Shown: positions 1-7,297, counted from the first letter of the stretch. The stretch is DNA of 14,701 nucleotides from Akkermansia muciniphila (GCA_945872195.1 CAMBZO010000018.1:1-14701), one strand, 5' to 3'. Notes: generated by a model not told the origin, from the letters alone. A program made the numbers and translations.

Positions 1-378
1 CAGCGGGGTGCCGCAATCCAGGCAGTAGTTCGACTGCGGCGGGCAGTTGAGGCCGCAGCCCGGGCAGAGGATGTGCGCGTGCTTGTGGCGGCGGTGGATG
101 ATGAGGTTGCGGATGTAGGGAATCCACGTGAAGGCGTAGGCGAAGATGAAGACAGAGTCCTTCTGGTAGAAGAGCGCGTAGGCCAGCAGCAGCAGCGAGC
201 CGGTGAGGCTGAGCCACCAAAACGCCGAGGGCACGACGACTTGTTTGCGTTTCTCGGTGGCATACCACTGGACGACGAAGCGCGAGAAGAACACGGCGTT
301 GCCGAGCCAGCCGACGATTTTCCAGACGTGCCACTCGATGCCGAGAAACTTCCCGCCAGGGAAAAGTAGTAAGTCCAT
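1..378 (-). CDS. Lipid A biosynthesis N-terminal domain (LAB_N) membrane protein with C-terminal zinc ribbon, partial
   Basis: Reading leftward from an ATG at 378, the frame stays open to base 1, giving 126 residues with the C-terminus cut by the window edge. The protein is a small membrane protein with hydrophobic segments near residues 21-37, 52-70 and 75-90. It carries the LAB_N hallmark pattern: R-F-V-V-Q-W near residue 33, a basic stretch, V-P-S-A-F-W-W at 49-55, L-A-Y-A-L-F at 65-70, then D-S-V-F-I-F. This domain occurs alone or fused to lipid A disaccharide synthase-type enzymes; its exact role is not settled. Residues 105-122 add a zinc-ribbon-like motif, C-P-G-C then C-L-D-C, after a His/Arg-rich stretch. 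The ribbon should lie on the cytoplasmic side if the basic residues mark that face. It is the last visible gene of the minus-strand group, 118 bp after the thioredoxin/PDZ gene. No Shine-Dalgarno is visible; the start is chosen because the conserved domain begins directly after it. Confidence 0.82.
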   Translation of the reverse strand, partial: MDLLLFPGGKFLGIEWHVWKIVGWLGNAVFFSRFVVQWYATEKRKQVVVPSAFWWLSLTGSLLLLAYALFYQKDSVFIFAYAFTWIPYIRNLIIHRRHKHAHILCPGCGLNCPPQSNYCLDCGTPL

Positions 379-424
379 GCCGGAGGGTGGACAGGGGCGG
401 GGAAGTTGAGAAGGGGAAAGAGGG

Positions 425-494
425 CAGCGATCAGCTTTTAGCGGCCAGATGGACTCCTCGACTACGCTGCCCGCTGACTGCTGTTCGCTGTCCC
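425..494. repeat. Degenerate heptamer repeat array with opposed arms
   Basis: The stretch between two minus-strand genes is built from 7-base units. From 425 the units are cagcgat, cagcttt, tagcggc and cagatgg. From 467 the units are ctgcccg, ctgactg, ctgttcg and ctgtccc, which are the same type of unit in reverse orientation. The outer parts pair: cagcgatcagc at 425-435 matches the reverse complement of 480-490 at 10 of 11 positions, so the transcript could fold into a long stem-loop. It may serve as a terminator or mRNA-stabilising element, or may simply be repeat decay. That is inference; the periodicity itself is visible. Confidence 0.5.
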
Positions 495-496
495 CC

Positions 497-1822
497 TTAC
501 TGCATTGGGAGGAGCAGATCCACGCGTTGGTCGCCGCGCAGGACGATGGCCTTGAGCTTCTCGCCGGGCTTCGTTGTTTGCAGGAGCTGGCCGAGGAGTT
601 CGCCTTCAGTGGCACGGATGGATTTTCCGTTAAGCTCCACGAGCACGTCGTCCTTGCGGAAGCCGGCGTTCTTCGCGGCGGCGTGCTTGCCGTATTGGCC
701 GACGCTCTTGATGAAGAGACCGAGCTTGTCGTTGGAGAGGCTGCGGGCGAGGCGTTCCTCATCGGTGAGGTCGGTCAGCACCATGCCGCCGAAGGCCATG
801 GCACGCATCGGCCACGTGCCGACGCGGCGGGAGATATCGGCCTTTGAGCGCCAGCCTGCGGGCAGGTTCAGCACGAGGGATTGCGCTTTGCCCGCGCGCG
901 TCACGTTGGCGTTGAGCGGGCCGCTCTCGCCCGCGCGGTGGAGTGCCCACGCAAAGTCGGCGATGGACAGGAGTAATTGGCCGCCGAGCGTGGAGAATTG
1001 ATCTCCGACCTGCACGCCCGCTTTTGCCGCGACGGACCCGGGCACGACGGATTGCACCTTTGCGATGTGGTCCGGCTCCAAGGTGAGGCCGATGGTTTCC
1101 GGCATGGGCATCGGGTAGATGAGGTCGCTGGGCAGGGGCTTGCCTTGGTCGCGGTAGTAGGAGCGATAGGCATCGCCGATCTGGTGGCAGTGGACGCAAC
1201 TGCCGACGACCTTGCCTTCCCAATCGAGGTCGCGTTTGTATTTGCCGGCGAGCAACGGGATTTCGATGGGCGTGGCGAAGGGCGTGGGCGCTCCCTGCTT
1301 GCCGACGAGCGCGGCCTTGTTCACGGGATACGCGGTGTGGATGGCGAGCGCGGCCTCGAGAGAGCGCTGGTAGCCGACGGTGGTTTTCTCATCCTTGTCC
1401 TTCTGGTGCGTCCACGAGCCGTAGCGTCCGTAGAGCGTGCCGTCAGCGTTGAAGAAGAGGGTGGAGAAGGAGAGGTCGTAGTCGAACTGGAACTTTGCCA
1501 ACTCGATGGCGTTGGCGTTGATGAGCCGCACGCAGACGAACTGGTCGAGCAGCGGCATCAGCCCGGTGGACGTGAGCACGCTGGCGTCGAGGCCCATGCA
1601 GGAGAAGCACGGCACACAGCGGAGGACGACGAGCAGCGGCTTGCCCGTGCGCTTGGCCTCGGCGAAGCCTTTTTGCCAGTCGTTGTAAATCCAGCGGGCG
1701 TCGTTCTGCATCTCGGCCTTGTCCTTGCGGACGGCGCCCTCGCGGTCCTTGACGGCATCGGCGAACGCGGTGGTGAGGAGAGCGCTCACGAGGAACGGCA
1801 GGAGGTAGTGAAGCGATTTCAT
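497..1822 (-). CDS. Secreted thioredoxin-fold / CXXCH / double PDZ protein (Trx7/PDZ-like)
   Basis: 441 residues. The ATG at 1822 is chosen because it opens a clean signal peptide (hydrophobic core about residues 5-19, ending A-F-A-D-A); the frame is open further upstream but overlaps the PIG-L gene. Residues 40-165 look like a thioredoxin fold that follows the W-x-x-x-F-x-E-A-x-x-x-x-K-P pattern. The redox region is C69-V-P-C72-F-S-C75, two overlapping CxxC pairs. Residues 209-213 read C-V-H-C-H, a c-type haem attachment motif. PDZ-like domains follow at about 245-318 (V-V-P-G-S-V-A-A-K-A-G) and 366-438 (A-A-A-K-N-A-G-F-R-K-D-D). I recall a family named Trx7/PDZ domain (seleno)protein; here every redox position is Cys and no in-frame TGA is needed. 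It probably acts in the periplasm as a redox protein; the substrate is unknown. It starts 68 bp after the PIG-L stop, probably in the same operon. Confidence 0.8.
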   Translation of the reverse strand: MKSLHYLLPFLVSALLTTAFADAVKDREGAVRKDKAEMQNDARWIYNDWQKGFAEAKRTGKPLLVVLRCVPCFSCMGLDASVLTSTGLMPLLDQFVCVRLINANAIELAKFQFDYDLSFSTLFFNADGTLYGRYGSWTHQKDKDEKTTVGYQRSLEAALAIHTAYPVNKAALVGKQGAPTPFATPIEIPLLAGKYKRDLDWEGKVVGSCVHCHQIGDAYRSYYRDQGKPLPSDLIYPMPMPETIGLTLEPDHIAKVQSVVPGSVAAKAGVQVGDQFSTLGGQLLLSIADFAWALHRAGESGPLNANVTRAGKAQSLVLNLPAGWRSKADISRRVGTWPMRAMAFGGMVLTDLTDEERLARSLSNDKLGLFIKSVGQYGKHAAAKNAGFRKDDVLVELNGKSIRATEGELLGQLLQTTKPGEKLKAIVLRGDQRVDLLLPMQ

Positions 1823-1890
1823 GGCAGCGTGGTTATCTGGACGGCGGTGCTGGGCAATTCCTTCGTGGCAAGCCGGCAGGACGCGGCCGC

Positions 1891-2772
1891 TCACTCCCCG
1901 CCCCACCGCGCCAGTCGCTGCCGCAGCTTCTTCACGTGCGAAAACTTGGGCGTGATGGGCGGAAAGTCTTTCAGCAACTGCTCCGTCGTCGGCACCGCGC
2001 CCCATGCCGTCACCGTGAACATCTCGAAGGCACGCTGTGACTTGAAGCGCAGCTCGCGGTTCTGTCGCAGGAAACGTTCGCGCAACACGGCTTGCCACTC
2101 CTCGCGACTCTGCGGCGCGGCCATCTTGTGGCGGCCCACCCACGGAATCCACTCGACGATCTGCGACTGGTGGCACCACGTCATGTCACAAATCGTCTCG
2201 AACGCCGCCTCCACGTCCACCGCGAGGTCGTGTGCGTTCGCGCCGAACTGGTAGGTGTCGTAGGTGTTCAGGATCACCGGCAACTTCACCGGTTTCGACT
2301 GCGTCTCGTCCGCCGGATACTCGGTCGTGAACGCGTGCGGCACGTTGATCATGTAGGCCACCTCACGCACCGCGCTCGCCACGGCCACGTGGTCCACATG
2401 CATGCCCGCCCGCGGGTCGCTCGCCACCGGCGGGCAAAAGAGGTAATCCGGCTCGAAGTCGCGAATCGCCTTCCACAACGCCGCGAGCAAATCCGTCGTC
2501 ACACGCAAGCACGCCTCGCGCGGAATTTCCCCGTTCGGCAAGCGCAGCGGTTCAAACTGAAACCCGCCCATCGCCGCTGCCGCCGCCTGTTCGCGCAGCC
2601 GCAGCGCGCCCGTTTCCTCCCGCGTGCGGAAGTGGTGCCCCGCCTTGCCGTCCGTGCAGACCACGACCTTCGCCGTGAAGTCCGCGCCCAGCTTGCGCCG
2701 CCACAACTCGAACGTCCCGGCGGCGGTGAACTCGTAGTCGTCGTGATGCGCGTGTAAAAAGAGAACCTTCAT
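1891..2772 (-). CDS. PIG-L / LmbE family deacetylase
   Basis: 293 residues beginning M-K-V-L-F-L-H-A-H-H-D-D at the ATG at 2772. The family signature A-H-P-D-D-E appears as A8-H9-H10-D11-D12-Y-E-F, so the usual Pro is replaced by His but the metal-binding His and Asp are kept. The second signature H-V-D-H is at residues 125-128. Family members are zinc hydrolases that remove acetyl from N-acetylglucosamine-type groups on glycolipids, mycothiol/bacillithiol precursors or antibiotics. The substrate here cannot be read from sequence. No signal peptide is seen, so it is probably cytoplasmic. The frame remains open far upstream, antisense to anmK, but homology to the family begins only at this ATG. 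It is divergent from anmK across a 60-bp gap and probably heads the minus-strand group that includes the thioredoxin/PDZ gene. Confidence 0.87.
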   Translation of the reverse strand: MKVLFLHAHHDDYEFTAAGTFELWRRKLGADFTAKVVVCTDGKAGHHFRTREETGALRLREQAAAAAMGGFQFEPLRLPNGEIPREACLRVTTDLLAALWKAIRDFEPDYLFCPPVASDPRAGMHVDHVAVASAVREVAYMINVPHAFTTEYPADETQSKPVKLPVILNTYDTYQFGANAHDLAVDVEAAFETICDMTWCHQSQIVEWIPWVGRHKMAAPQSREEWQAVLRERFLRQNRELRFKSQRAFEMFTVTAWGAVPTTEQLLKDFPPITPKFSHVKKLRQRLARWGGE

Positions 2773-2781
2773 AATTGCCAG

Positions 2782-2797
2782 CCGGGCGCTCGCCCGG
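2782..2797. promoter_or_regulatory. Palindrome in the divergent PIG-L / anmK intergenic region
   Basis: ccgggcg and cgcccgg form a perfect 7-bp inverted repeat with a 2-base centre, inside the 60-bp gap between two divergent genes. It lies only about 10 bases upstream of the PIG-L ATG. It could be an operator for a dimeric regulator or an RNA hairpin in the leader. GC-rich palindromes are common by chance in such DNA, so the functional claim is weak. Confidence 0.3.
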
Positions 2798-2832
2798 GAA
2801 ACTCCCGCAGCATTGACCACCACCGCCCCAAA

Positions 2833-3978
2833 GTGAAGAACGACCGCACTCGCTCGCAACTGCGCGTCCTGGGCATCATGTCCGGCACCAGCCTCGACGG
2901 CGTGGATTGCGCGCTCTGCCGCGTCGGCCCCGGCGGCGTGAAGTTGCTGAAACTCTGGAGCTGCAACTTCCCGAAGGCGCTGCACCGCCGCCTCCAGCTC
3001 GCCGCGCGCGGTGAAGCCAATAGCTGGGAACTCGCCCAACTCCACCACGACCTCGGCCGCTTCTACGCCACCGCCGCCCAGCGCGGCCCCGCCGGCCACC
3101 GCGCGCAACTCATCGGCCTGCACGGTCAGACCGTCTTCCACCACCCTCACCGCACGCGACCCGCCACCTTGCAGCTCGGCGAGCCCGCCCACCTCGCCGA
3201 GTCCCTGCGCGTCCCCGTCGTCAGCAACTTCCGCGTCGCCGACCTCGCGGCGGGCGGGCAGGGCGCGCCCCTCGCCACGCTTTTCCACCAAGCCGCCTTC
3301 GCCCGGCGCGGCGAGCACGTCTGCGTCCACAACCTCGGCGGCATCAGCAACGTCACTTCGCTCGACTGGCGGCGTGGCGCGCAGCCGCGCGTCCTCGCCT
3401 TCGACACCGGCCCCGCGAACGTGCTGCTCGACCTCGCGATGCGGCACTTCACCGACGGACGCGAAACCTGTGACCAGTGCGGCGTATTTGCGCTTCAGGG
3501 AAAAGTCTGCGAGCCACTGTTGAAGAAATGGCTCAAGCATCCGTTCTTCCGCCAAGCGCCGCCGAAGAGCACCGGCCGCGAGTTGTTCGGCGAGAAGTTT
3601 CTCCAACCCGCGCTCGCTGAGATGCAGCGCCTGCGCCTTGCCCCGCAGGACTTCGTGGCCACGCTCACCGAGTTCACCGCCCGCTCCCTCGCATTGAACT
3701 ACCGCCTCCATCTCCCCGCGCCACCCGGCCGCGTCGTGCTCGCCGGGGGCGGGACGGCGAACCCCGCGTTGGTCAATGCAATCCAGCGCGAGATGAAAGT
3801 GCTCAACCCCCACGTCATCGTCACCCTTAGCCAGCAACACGGCTGGCCTGCGAAGTCCATCGAACCCGCCGCCTTCGCGCTCCTGGCGTGGCGGCGGTGG
3901 TTTGACTTGCCCGGCAACCTCCCCGCGACTACCGGCGCGCGCCGCGCAGTCTTGTGCGGGCAAATCACCGCCGCGTAA
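2833..3978 (+). CDS. anmK: Anhydro-N-acetylmuramic acid kinase
   Basis: 381 residues, close to the usual length of about 370. The enzyme uses ATP to open and phosphorylate 1,6-anhydro-N-acetylmuramic acid, giving MurNAc-6-phosphate in cell-wall recycling in the cytoplasm. Motifs in order: G-I-M-S-G-T-S-L-D-G-V-D (14-25, phosphate binding), G-L-H-G-Q-T-V-F-H-H (95-104), L-Q-L-G-E (113-117), S-N-F-R-V-A-D (131-137), N-L-G-G-I-S-N (167-173), F-D-T-G-P-A-N (190-196, holding the catalytic Asp191), G-G-G-T-A-N-P (305-311) and E-P-A-A-F-A-L-L-A (344-352). All key motifs are intact. A GTG at 2833 is taken as the start because the first beta strand begins at residue 10, and the next in-frame ATG lies inside the M-S-G-T-S motif. 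It is divergent from the PIG-L gene and 85 bp upstream of the propeller gene. Confidence 0.96.
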   Translation: MKNDRTRSQLRVLGIMSGTSLDGVDCALCRVGPGGVKLLKLWSCNFPKALHRRLQLAARGEANSWELAQLHHDLGRFYATAAQRGPAGHRAQLIGLHGQTVFHHPHRTRPATLQLGEPAHLAESLRVPVVSNFRVADLAAGGQGAPLATLFHQAAFARRGEHVCVHNLGGISNVTSLDWRRGAQPRVLAFDTGPANVLLDLAMRHFTDGRETCDQCGVFALQGKVCEPLLKKWLKHPFFRQAPPKSTGRELFGEKFLQPALAEMQRLRLAPQDFVATLTEFTARSLALNYRLHLPAPPGRVVLAGGGTANPALVNAIQREMKVLNPHVIVTLSQQHGWPAKSIEPAAFALLAWRRWFDLPGNLPATTGARRAVLCGQITAA

Positions 3979-4063
3979 ACAGAGGCGCACGCCCGCGTCC
4001 GCCTCCACCTCTTCGCCTGACTTTTCCTCGCCTCCCCGCGCGTCCTGTCGTATCCAAGCCGCC

Positions 4064-5305
4064 ATGCATCCGCTCGCGCGACCCTTCGCCCTGCACCTCC
4101 TCCTCCTCGCCACCGGCCTCCCCGCCGCCGACTGGCCCCAATACCTCGGCCCCACGCGCAACGCCACCTACTCCGGCGCTGACCTCGCCGACGCTTGGCC
4201 GAAGGAAGGCCCGCCCCTCGCGTGGCAAAAAAAACTCGGCTCCGGCTGGGCTGGCCCCGTCGCGCTCGGCGGCAAGACCATCGTCTTCCATCGCGTCGCG
4301 GACCAAGAGCTTGTCGAGTGCCTCGACGCGAAGACCGGCAAGGAGCTCTGGAAACAAACTTTCCCCACGCGCTACACCGACCGCTTCAGCTTCGACAACG
4401 GCCCGCGCGGCACGCCGTGCATCGCCGACGGTCGCGTCTTCGTCTTCGGTGCCAACGGGAATTTACACGCGCTCGACTTTGCCACTGGCAAGCCGCTCTG
4501 GAGCGTGGACACGCAAAAGGACTTCGGCGCGGACCCGGGCTTCTTCGGCTTCGCCTGCTCGCCGCTCGTGGAGAGAAAAATGTTGCTCCTGAACGTCGGT
4601 GGGAAGAACGGTGCGGGCATCGTCGCCTTCGACACCGCCACCGGGAAAGTTTTGTGGCAGGCACCCGACGACGAAGCCAGTTACTCCGCGCCCATCGTCG
4701 CGAACCTCGCCGGCCAGCGCCACGCGCTCTTCTTCGCGCGGCACAAGCTCGTCTCCCTCGACCCCGCCAACGGGAAAGTCCACTTCACCTTCCCGTGGGG
4801 GCCGAAGATGCAGGCCTCCGTGAGTGCCGCCGTCCCCGTCGTGAGTGGCGACACCGTGTTCATCTCGGCTGGCTACGGGGCAGGCGCGGCGTTGCTGCGA
4901 GTGAAGGTCGGCGGTGTGGAAAAACTTTGGTCTGGTGAGGAACAACTCACCGCCCAATACGTCACGCCCGTGCTGCGCGAGGGATTTCTCTACGGCTTCG
5001 AGGGCCGCGTGGACACCGGCCCCAAGCCCGAGCTGCGCTGCGTGGAACTCGCGACCGGCAAAGTCCGCTGGAGCACGGAGAGCGTCGTGCATGGCGGCAT
5101 CATCCTCGCGGGTGGCGACCTCATCATCACCTCCGACAGCGGCGAACTCGTGCGCGTGGCCGCTGAACCGAAAGCGTTTGTGGAAAAAGCCCGCGCCCAA
5201 ATCCTCGGCCGCGAAGGCCGCGCCCAGCCCGCCCTCGCCGACGGACTCCTCCTCGCGCGCGACAAGACCAAGCTCGTGGCGGTGGATCTGCGCAAGCCGC
5301 GATAA
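4064..5305 (+). CDS. Secreted PQQ-like beta-propeller repeat protein
   Basis: 413 residues from an ATG at 4064. The N-terminus is a signal peptide (hydrophobic residues 8-19, likely cleavage after A21 or A22), followed by D-W-P-Q-Y-L-G-P, the typical mature start of propeller proteins in Planctomycetota and Verrucomicrobiota. Five blade motifs of the form D-x-x-T-G-K-x-x-W are visible at about residues 88-96, 138-146, 190-198, 233-240 (degenerate) and 328-336. This matches the PQQ_2 / BamB-like fold. Nothing proves PQQ binding; most such proteins are cofactor-free scaffolds or of unknown function, and BamB itself is a lipoprotein, which this is not. Probably periplasmic. It may be cotranscribed with anmK (85-bp gap). 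It converges on the DUF1501 gene with a hairpin element between them. Confidence 0.88.
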   Translation: MHPLARPFALHLLLLATGLPAADWPQYLGPTRNATYSGADLADAWPKEGPPLAWQKKLGSGWAGPVALGGKTIVFHRVADQELVECLDAKTGKELWKQTFPTRYTDRFSFDNGPRGTPCIADGRVFVFGANGNLHALDFATGKPLWSVDTQKDFGADPGFFGFACSPLVERKMLLLNVGGKNGAGIVAFDTATGKVLWQAPDDEASYSAPIVANLAGQRHALFFARHKLVSLDPANGKVHFTFPWGPKMQASVSAAVPVVSGDTVFISAGYGAGAALLRVKVGGVEKLWSGEEQLTAQYVTPVLREGFLYGFEGRVDTGPKPELRCVELATGKVRWSTESVVHGGIILAGGDLIITSDSGELVRVAAEPKAFVEKARAQILGREGRAQPALADGLLLARDKTKLVAVDLRKPR

Positions 5306-5320
5306 GCCACCCGCGAGCGC

Positions 5321-5394
5321 CTCCCTCTCCCAGCCAGACTGAACGAGGCCGTCCACAGGACGGCCCTGCCAAGTGTATGGGTAGGGTGAGGGAG
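5321..5394. repeat. Nested inverted repeat between convergent genes (REP-like or bidirectional terminator)
   Basis: The 123-bp gap between two convergent genes holds two nested stems. The inner one is perfect: ggccgtcc (5347-5354), loop aca, ggacggcc (5358-5365). The outer arms ctccctctccc (5321-5331) and gggtgagggag (5384-5394) pair at 10 of 11 positions. The position between convergent stop codons fits a bidirectional terminator, although no long T tract follows. The nested, roughly 75-bp architecture also suits a dispersed repeat of REP/MITE type; copies elsewhere in the genome would decide this. Confidence 0.5.
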
Positions 5395-5428
5395 AAGGGC
5401 GCGTCTGCCTGCTCTACTTAAACCAACC

Positions 5429-6883
5429 TCACGCCAATACTTCCCGCACCACGTTCCCGCCGGGCGTGATGGGCCGCAGCCGCCCGCCCGCGTCTTCCAC
5501 GAAGCTGTCCGGGTCAATGCCCATCGCGGCATAGACCGTGGCGATGAAGTCCGCCGGGCCGACGGGTTTGTCGGTCACGCGCTCGGCGTTCTTGTCCGAC
5601 GCGCCGTGGACGTAGCCGCGCTTCACGCCTGCGCCGGTCATCAGGATGTTGTGGACGAAGGACCAGTGGTCGCGCCCGGCGCTGCGGTTGATTTTCGGCG
5701 AGCGGCCCATTTCGCCCATCACGATGACGAGCGTCTCGTCCAGCAGGCCGCGCGCTTGCAGGTCCTCGCACAGCGCGGAGTAAGTCTGGTCGAGCGGCGG
5801 GAGGCGGTGGTTCTTGCAGATGTTGAAGTGGTCCGAGTGCGTGTCCCACGCGGTCGGGTCGCCGCCGGTCTTGTCGTAGGATTCCCAATACACGGTCACG
5901 AAACGTGTGCCGCGTTCGACCAACCGCCGCGCCGTGAGTGCGGATTCGCCGAAGAGGTGGCGTCCGTAGCGGTCGCGCAACGCGGGCTTCTCGTCGCCGA
6001 GGTCGAACGCGCGCCACGCGCTGTCGCGCGAGCTGTTGTCCGCGAGGATGTCGAGGGCGCGCTTCTGGTAGGCGTCGAAGCGTTCGTAAGTCTCGGAGTT
6101 GCCCACCCGGTCTGCTTGCACATGAAGCTGTTCGGCAAGCGAACGGCGGTGAGCGAAGCGATCCAGCGTGATGTCCGCGGGAAGCTTCGTGCCGGGCACT
6201 AGGATGTTCCCGGCGGCCTGCCGTTGCACGTCGTAGAAGGATTTTGGCTCGTAGGTGTCGCGCAGCTCCACGTCGGTCACGAGCGGGTCCCACTTGCGTC
6301 CGAGCCAGCCGGCGAAGGGGCCGGGGCGGGTGATTTTCTGGCCCCAGCCGGGATGGCACGGCATCCACACGCTCGCGGGCGCGGTGCTGCGGTTGGTGCG
6401 AGAGAGATACTCGACCATCGCGTTCATGCTCGGGGCCTGCGTGTTGAGGACGGGCACGAGCGACTCCAGCTTGTCGGCGGGCGCGCCGGTCATCGTGTAG
6501 AGCATCCCGGCGCTGTGGTCGTTCTGGTCGTGCGTGGCGGAGCGGATGAGCGTGGAGCGGTCCATCCACTTCGCCGCGCGCGGGAGGTGCTCGCAGAAAT
6601 GAACGCCGGGCAGCGAGGTGCGGATGGAGCCGAACTCGCCGCGCAATTCGCGGGGCGCGTCGGACTTCGGGTCGAAGGTCTCCTGCGCGGCGGGGCCGCC
6701 GAAGAGGTAGAGGAGGATGACAGACTTGGCCTTACCCTTGCCGGGACGGTTGGGAAGCGTCGCCTCCGCACGGAGCAACTCCGGCAGCGACATGCCGAGC
6801 AGGGACAGGCCACCAAGTCGTAGCATCTCGCGGCGGCGGAGACCGTCGCAGGCGGCTTGTGTCTGTCCGAGAACGCGAATCAT
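5429..6883 (-). CDS. DUF1501 domain-containing protein (sulfatase-like fold, Tat-type leader)
   Basis: 484 residues from the ATG at 6883, the usual length for this family. The N-terminus has L-R-R-R-E-M-L-R-L-G-G followed by a hydrophobic stretch (about residues 15-33), resembling a twin-arginine export signal. The signature L-Y-L-F-G-G-P-A-A-Q-E-T-F-D-P-K at residues 58-73 is diagnostic, and H-D-Q-N-D-H-S-A-G (118-126), D-T-H-S-D-H-F-N and G-R-D-H-W-S-F also match. DUF1501 proteins are related to the alkaline phosphatase/sulfatase fold, but their substrate is unknown. In Planctomycetota and Verrucomicrobiota they usually sit beside a PSD1/DUF1549-DUF1553 cytochrome-domain gene; none is adjacent here. 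Its upstream region (6884-7354) is long, structured and comparatively AT-rich. Confidence 0.93.
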   Translation of the reverse strand: MIRVLGQTQAACDGLRRREMLRLGGLSLLGMSLPELLRAEATLPNRPGKGKAKSVILLYLFGGPAAQETFDPKSDAPRELRGEFGSIRTSLPGVHFCEHLPRAAKWMDRSTLIRSATHDQNDHSAGMLYTMTGAPADKLESLVPVLNTQAPSMNAMVEYLSRTNRSTAPASVWMPCHPGWGQKITRPGPFAGWLGRKWDPLVTDVELRDTYEPKSFYDVQRQAAGNILVPGTKLPADITLDRFAHRRSLAEQLHVQADRVGNSETYERFDAYQKRALDILADNSSRDSAWRAFDLGDEKPALRDRYGRHLFGESALTARRLVERGTRFVTVYWESYDKTGGDPTAWDTHSDHFNICKNHRLPPLDQTYSALCEDLQARGLLDETLVIVMGEMGRSPKINRSAGRDHWSFVHNILMTGAGVKRGYVHGASDKNAERVTDKPVGPADFIATVYAAMGIDPDSFVEDAGGRLRPITPGGNVVREVLA

Positions 6884-7054
6884 GGCAGTGCGTGCATGGC
6901 CGGGCTGTCGCCGGGAACCGTAGCGGTGGCGGCGAACTCGTCAACGTGGGAAATGGGCCAAAACAGGGGCACAGATGAGTGGGGAAAATAATTTGTATTC
7001 ATGGTTGACAGCAGGACGCAGAATTCTAGCTTCTGCCAGCTATTTGAAGCTTTT

Positions 7055-7125
7055 GATTCGGGCGGCAGCACGTTTCTTCAGCGGGATTCCCCATCCCCAC
7101 CTCCTTGGCGTCTGCTGCCCGAATC
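7055..7125. other. Long stem-loop in non-coding DNA (possible structured RNA)
   Basis: gattcgggcggcag at 7055-7068 pairs with ctgctgcccgaatc at 7112-7125. This gives 14 contiguous pairs if the single G-T position is read as a G-U wobble on the plus strand; on the minus strand that position would be an A-C mismatch. The loop is 43 bases. A smaller stem (7028-7033 with 7046-7051) lies just before it. The wobble compatibility on the plus strand favours a plus-strand RNA slightly, but the flanking genes are both on the minus strand. No known family is recognised. Confidence 0.35.
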
Positions 7126-7234
7126 TTCTTTCTGCCGACTCCCGCTTCCACACCTTCCCCCTGAGAGTGGCGAAGGCTCTTAAACTTCACGTTTAAGGGG
7201 AGAAAGGGGTGAAAAGCCCTCCATTGGCCCGCAA

Positions 7235-7297
7235 CCGGTCTGGATAAGTCCTTGCCGGGTTCGGACAAGTGCTTAACGGGTCCGGACAGGGAGGTGC
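7235..7297. repeat. Three degenerate 21-bp tandem repeats
   Basis: Three adjacent 21-base units begin ccggtctggataag (7235), cgggttcggacaag (7256) and cgggtccggacagg (7277). By eye, neighbours match at about 13-14 of 21 positions, with the shared core cggg-t-cggacaag. The 21-bp spacing equals two helical turns, so the copies would face the same side of DNA. This could be a set of protein-binding sites upstream of the DUF1501 gene, or a decayed tandem repeat. No open reading frame with a start covers it. Confidence 0.4.

Noticed and set aside
425..494. The heptamer array considered as a CRISPR array.
   Set aside because: The units are only 7 bases and contiguous, with no 25-40 base repeats and no unique spacers; no cas gene is present in the window.
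977..2254. A 425-codon plus-strand open frame.
   Set aside because: It is antisense to the thioredoxin/PDZ and PIG-L genes, has no recognisable motif, and is the kind of open shadow frame expected in GC-rich DNA.
2773..4167. A long upstream extension of the PIG-L frame on the minus strand.
   Set aside because: It is antisense to anmK, which has every family motif. The extension has only GC-skewed composition, and the deacetylase begins cleanly at 2772.
6975..7196. A 73-codon plus-strand frame and overlapping short minus frames in the non-coding stretch.
   Set aside because: Their composition is not protein-like, they cross strong stem-loops, and they have no start signals or family resemblance.
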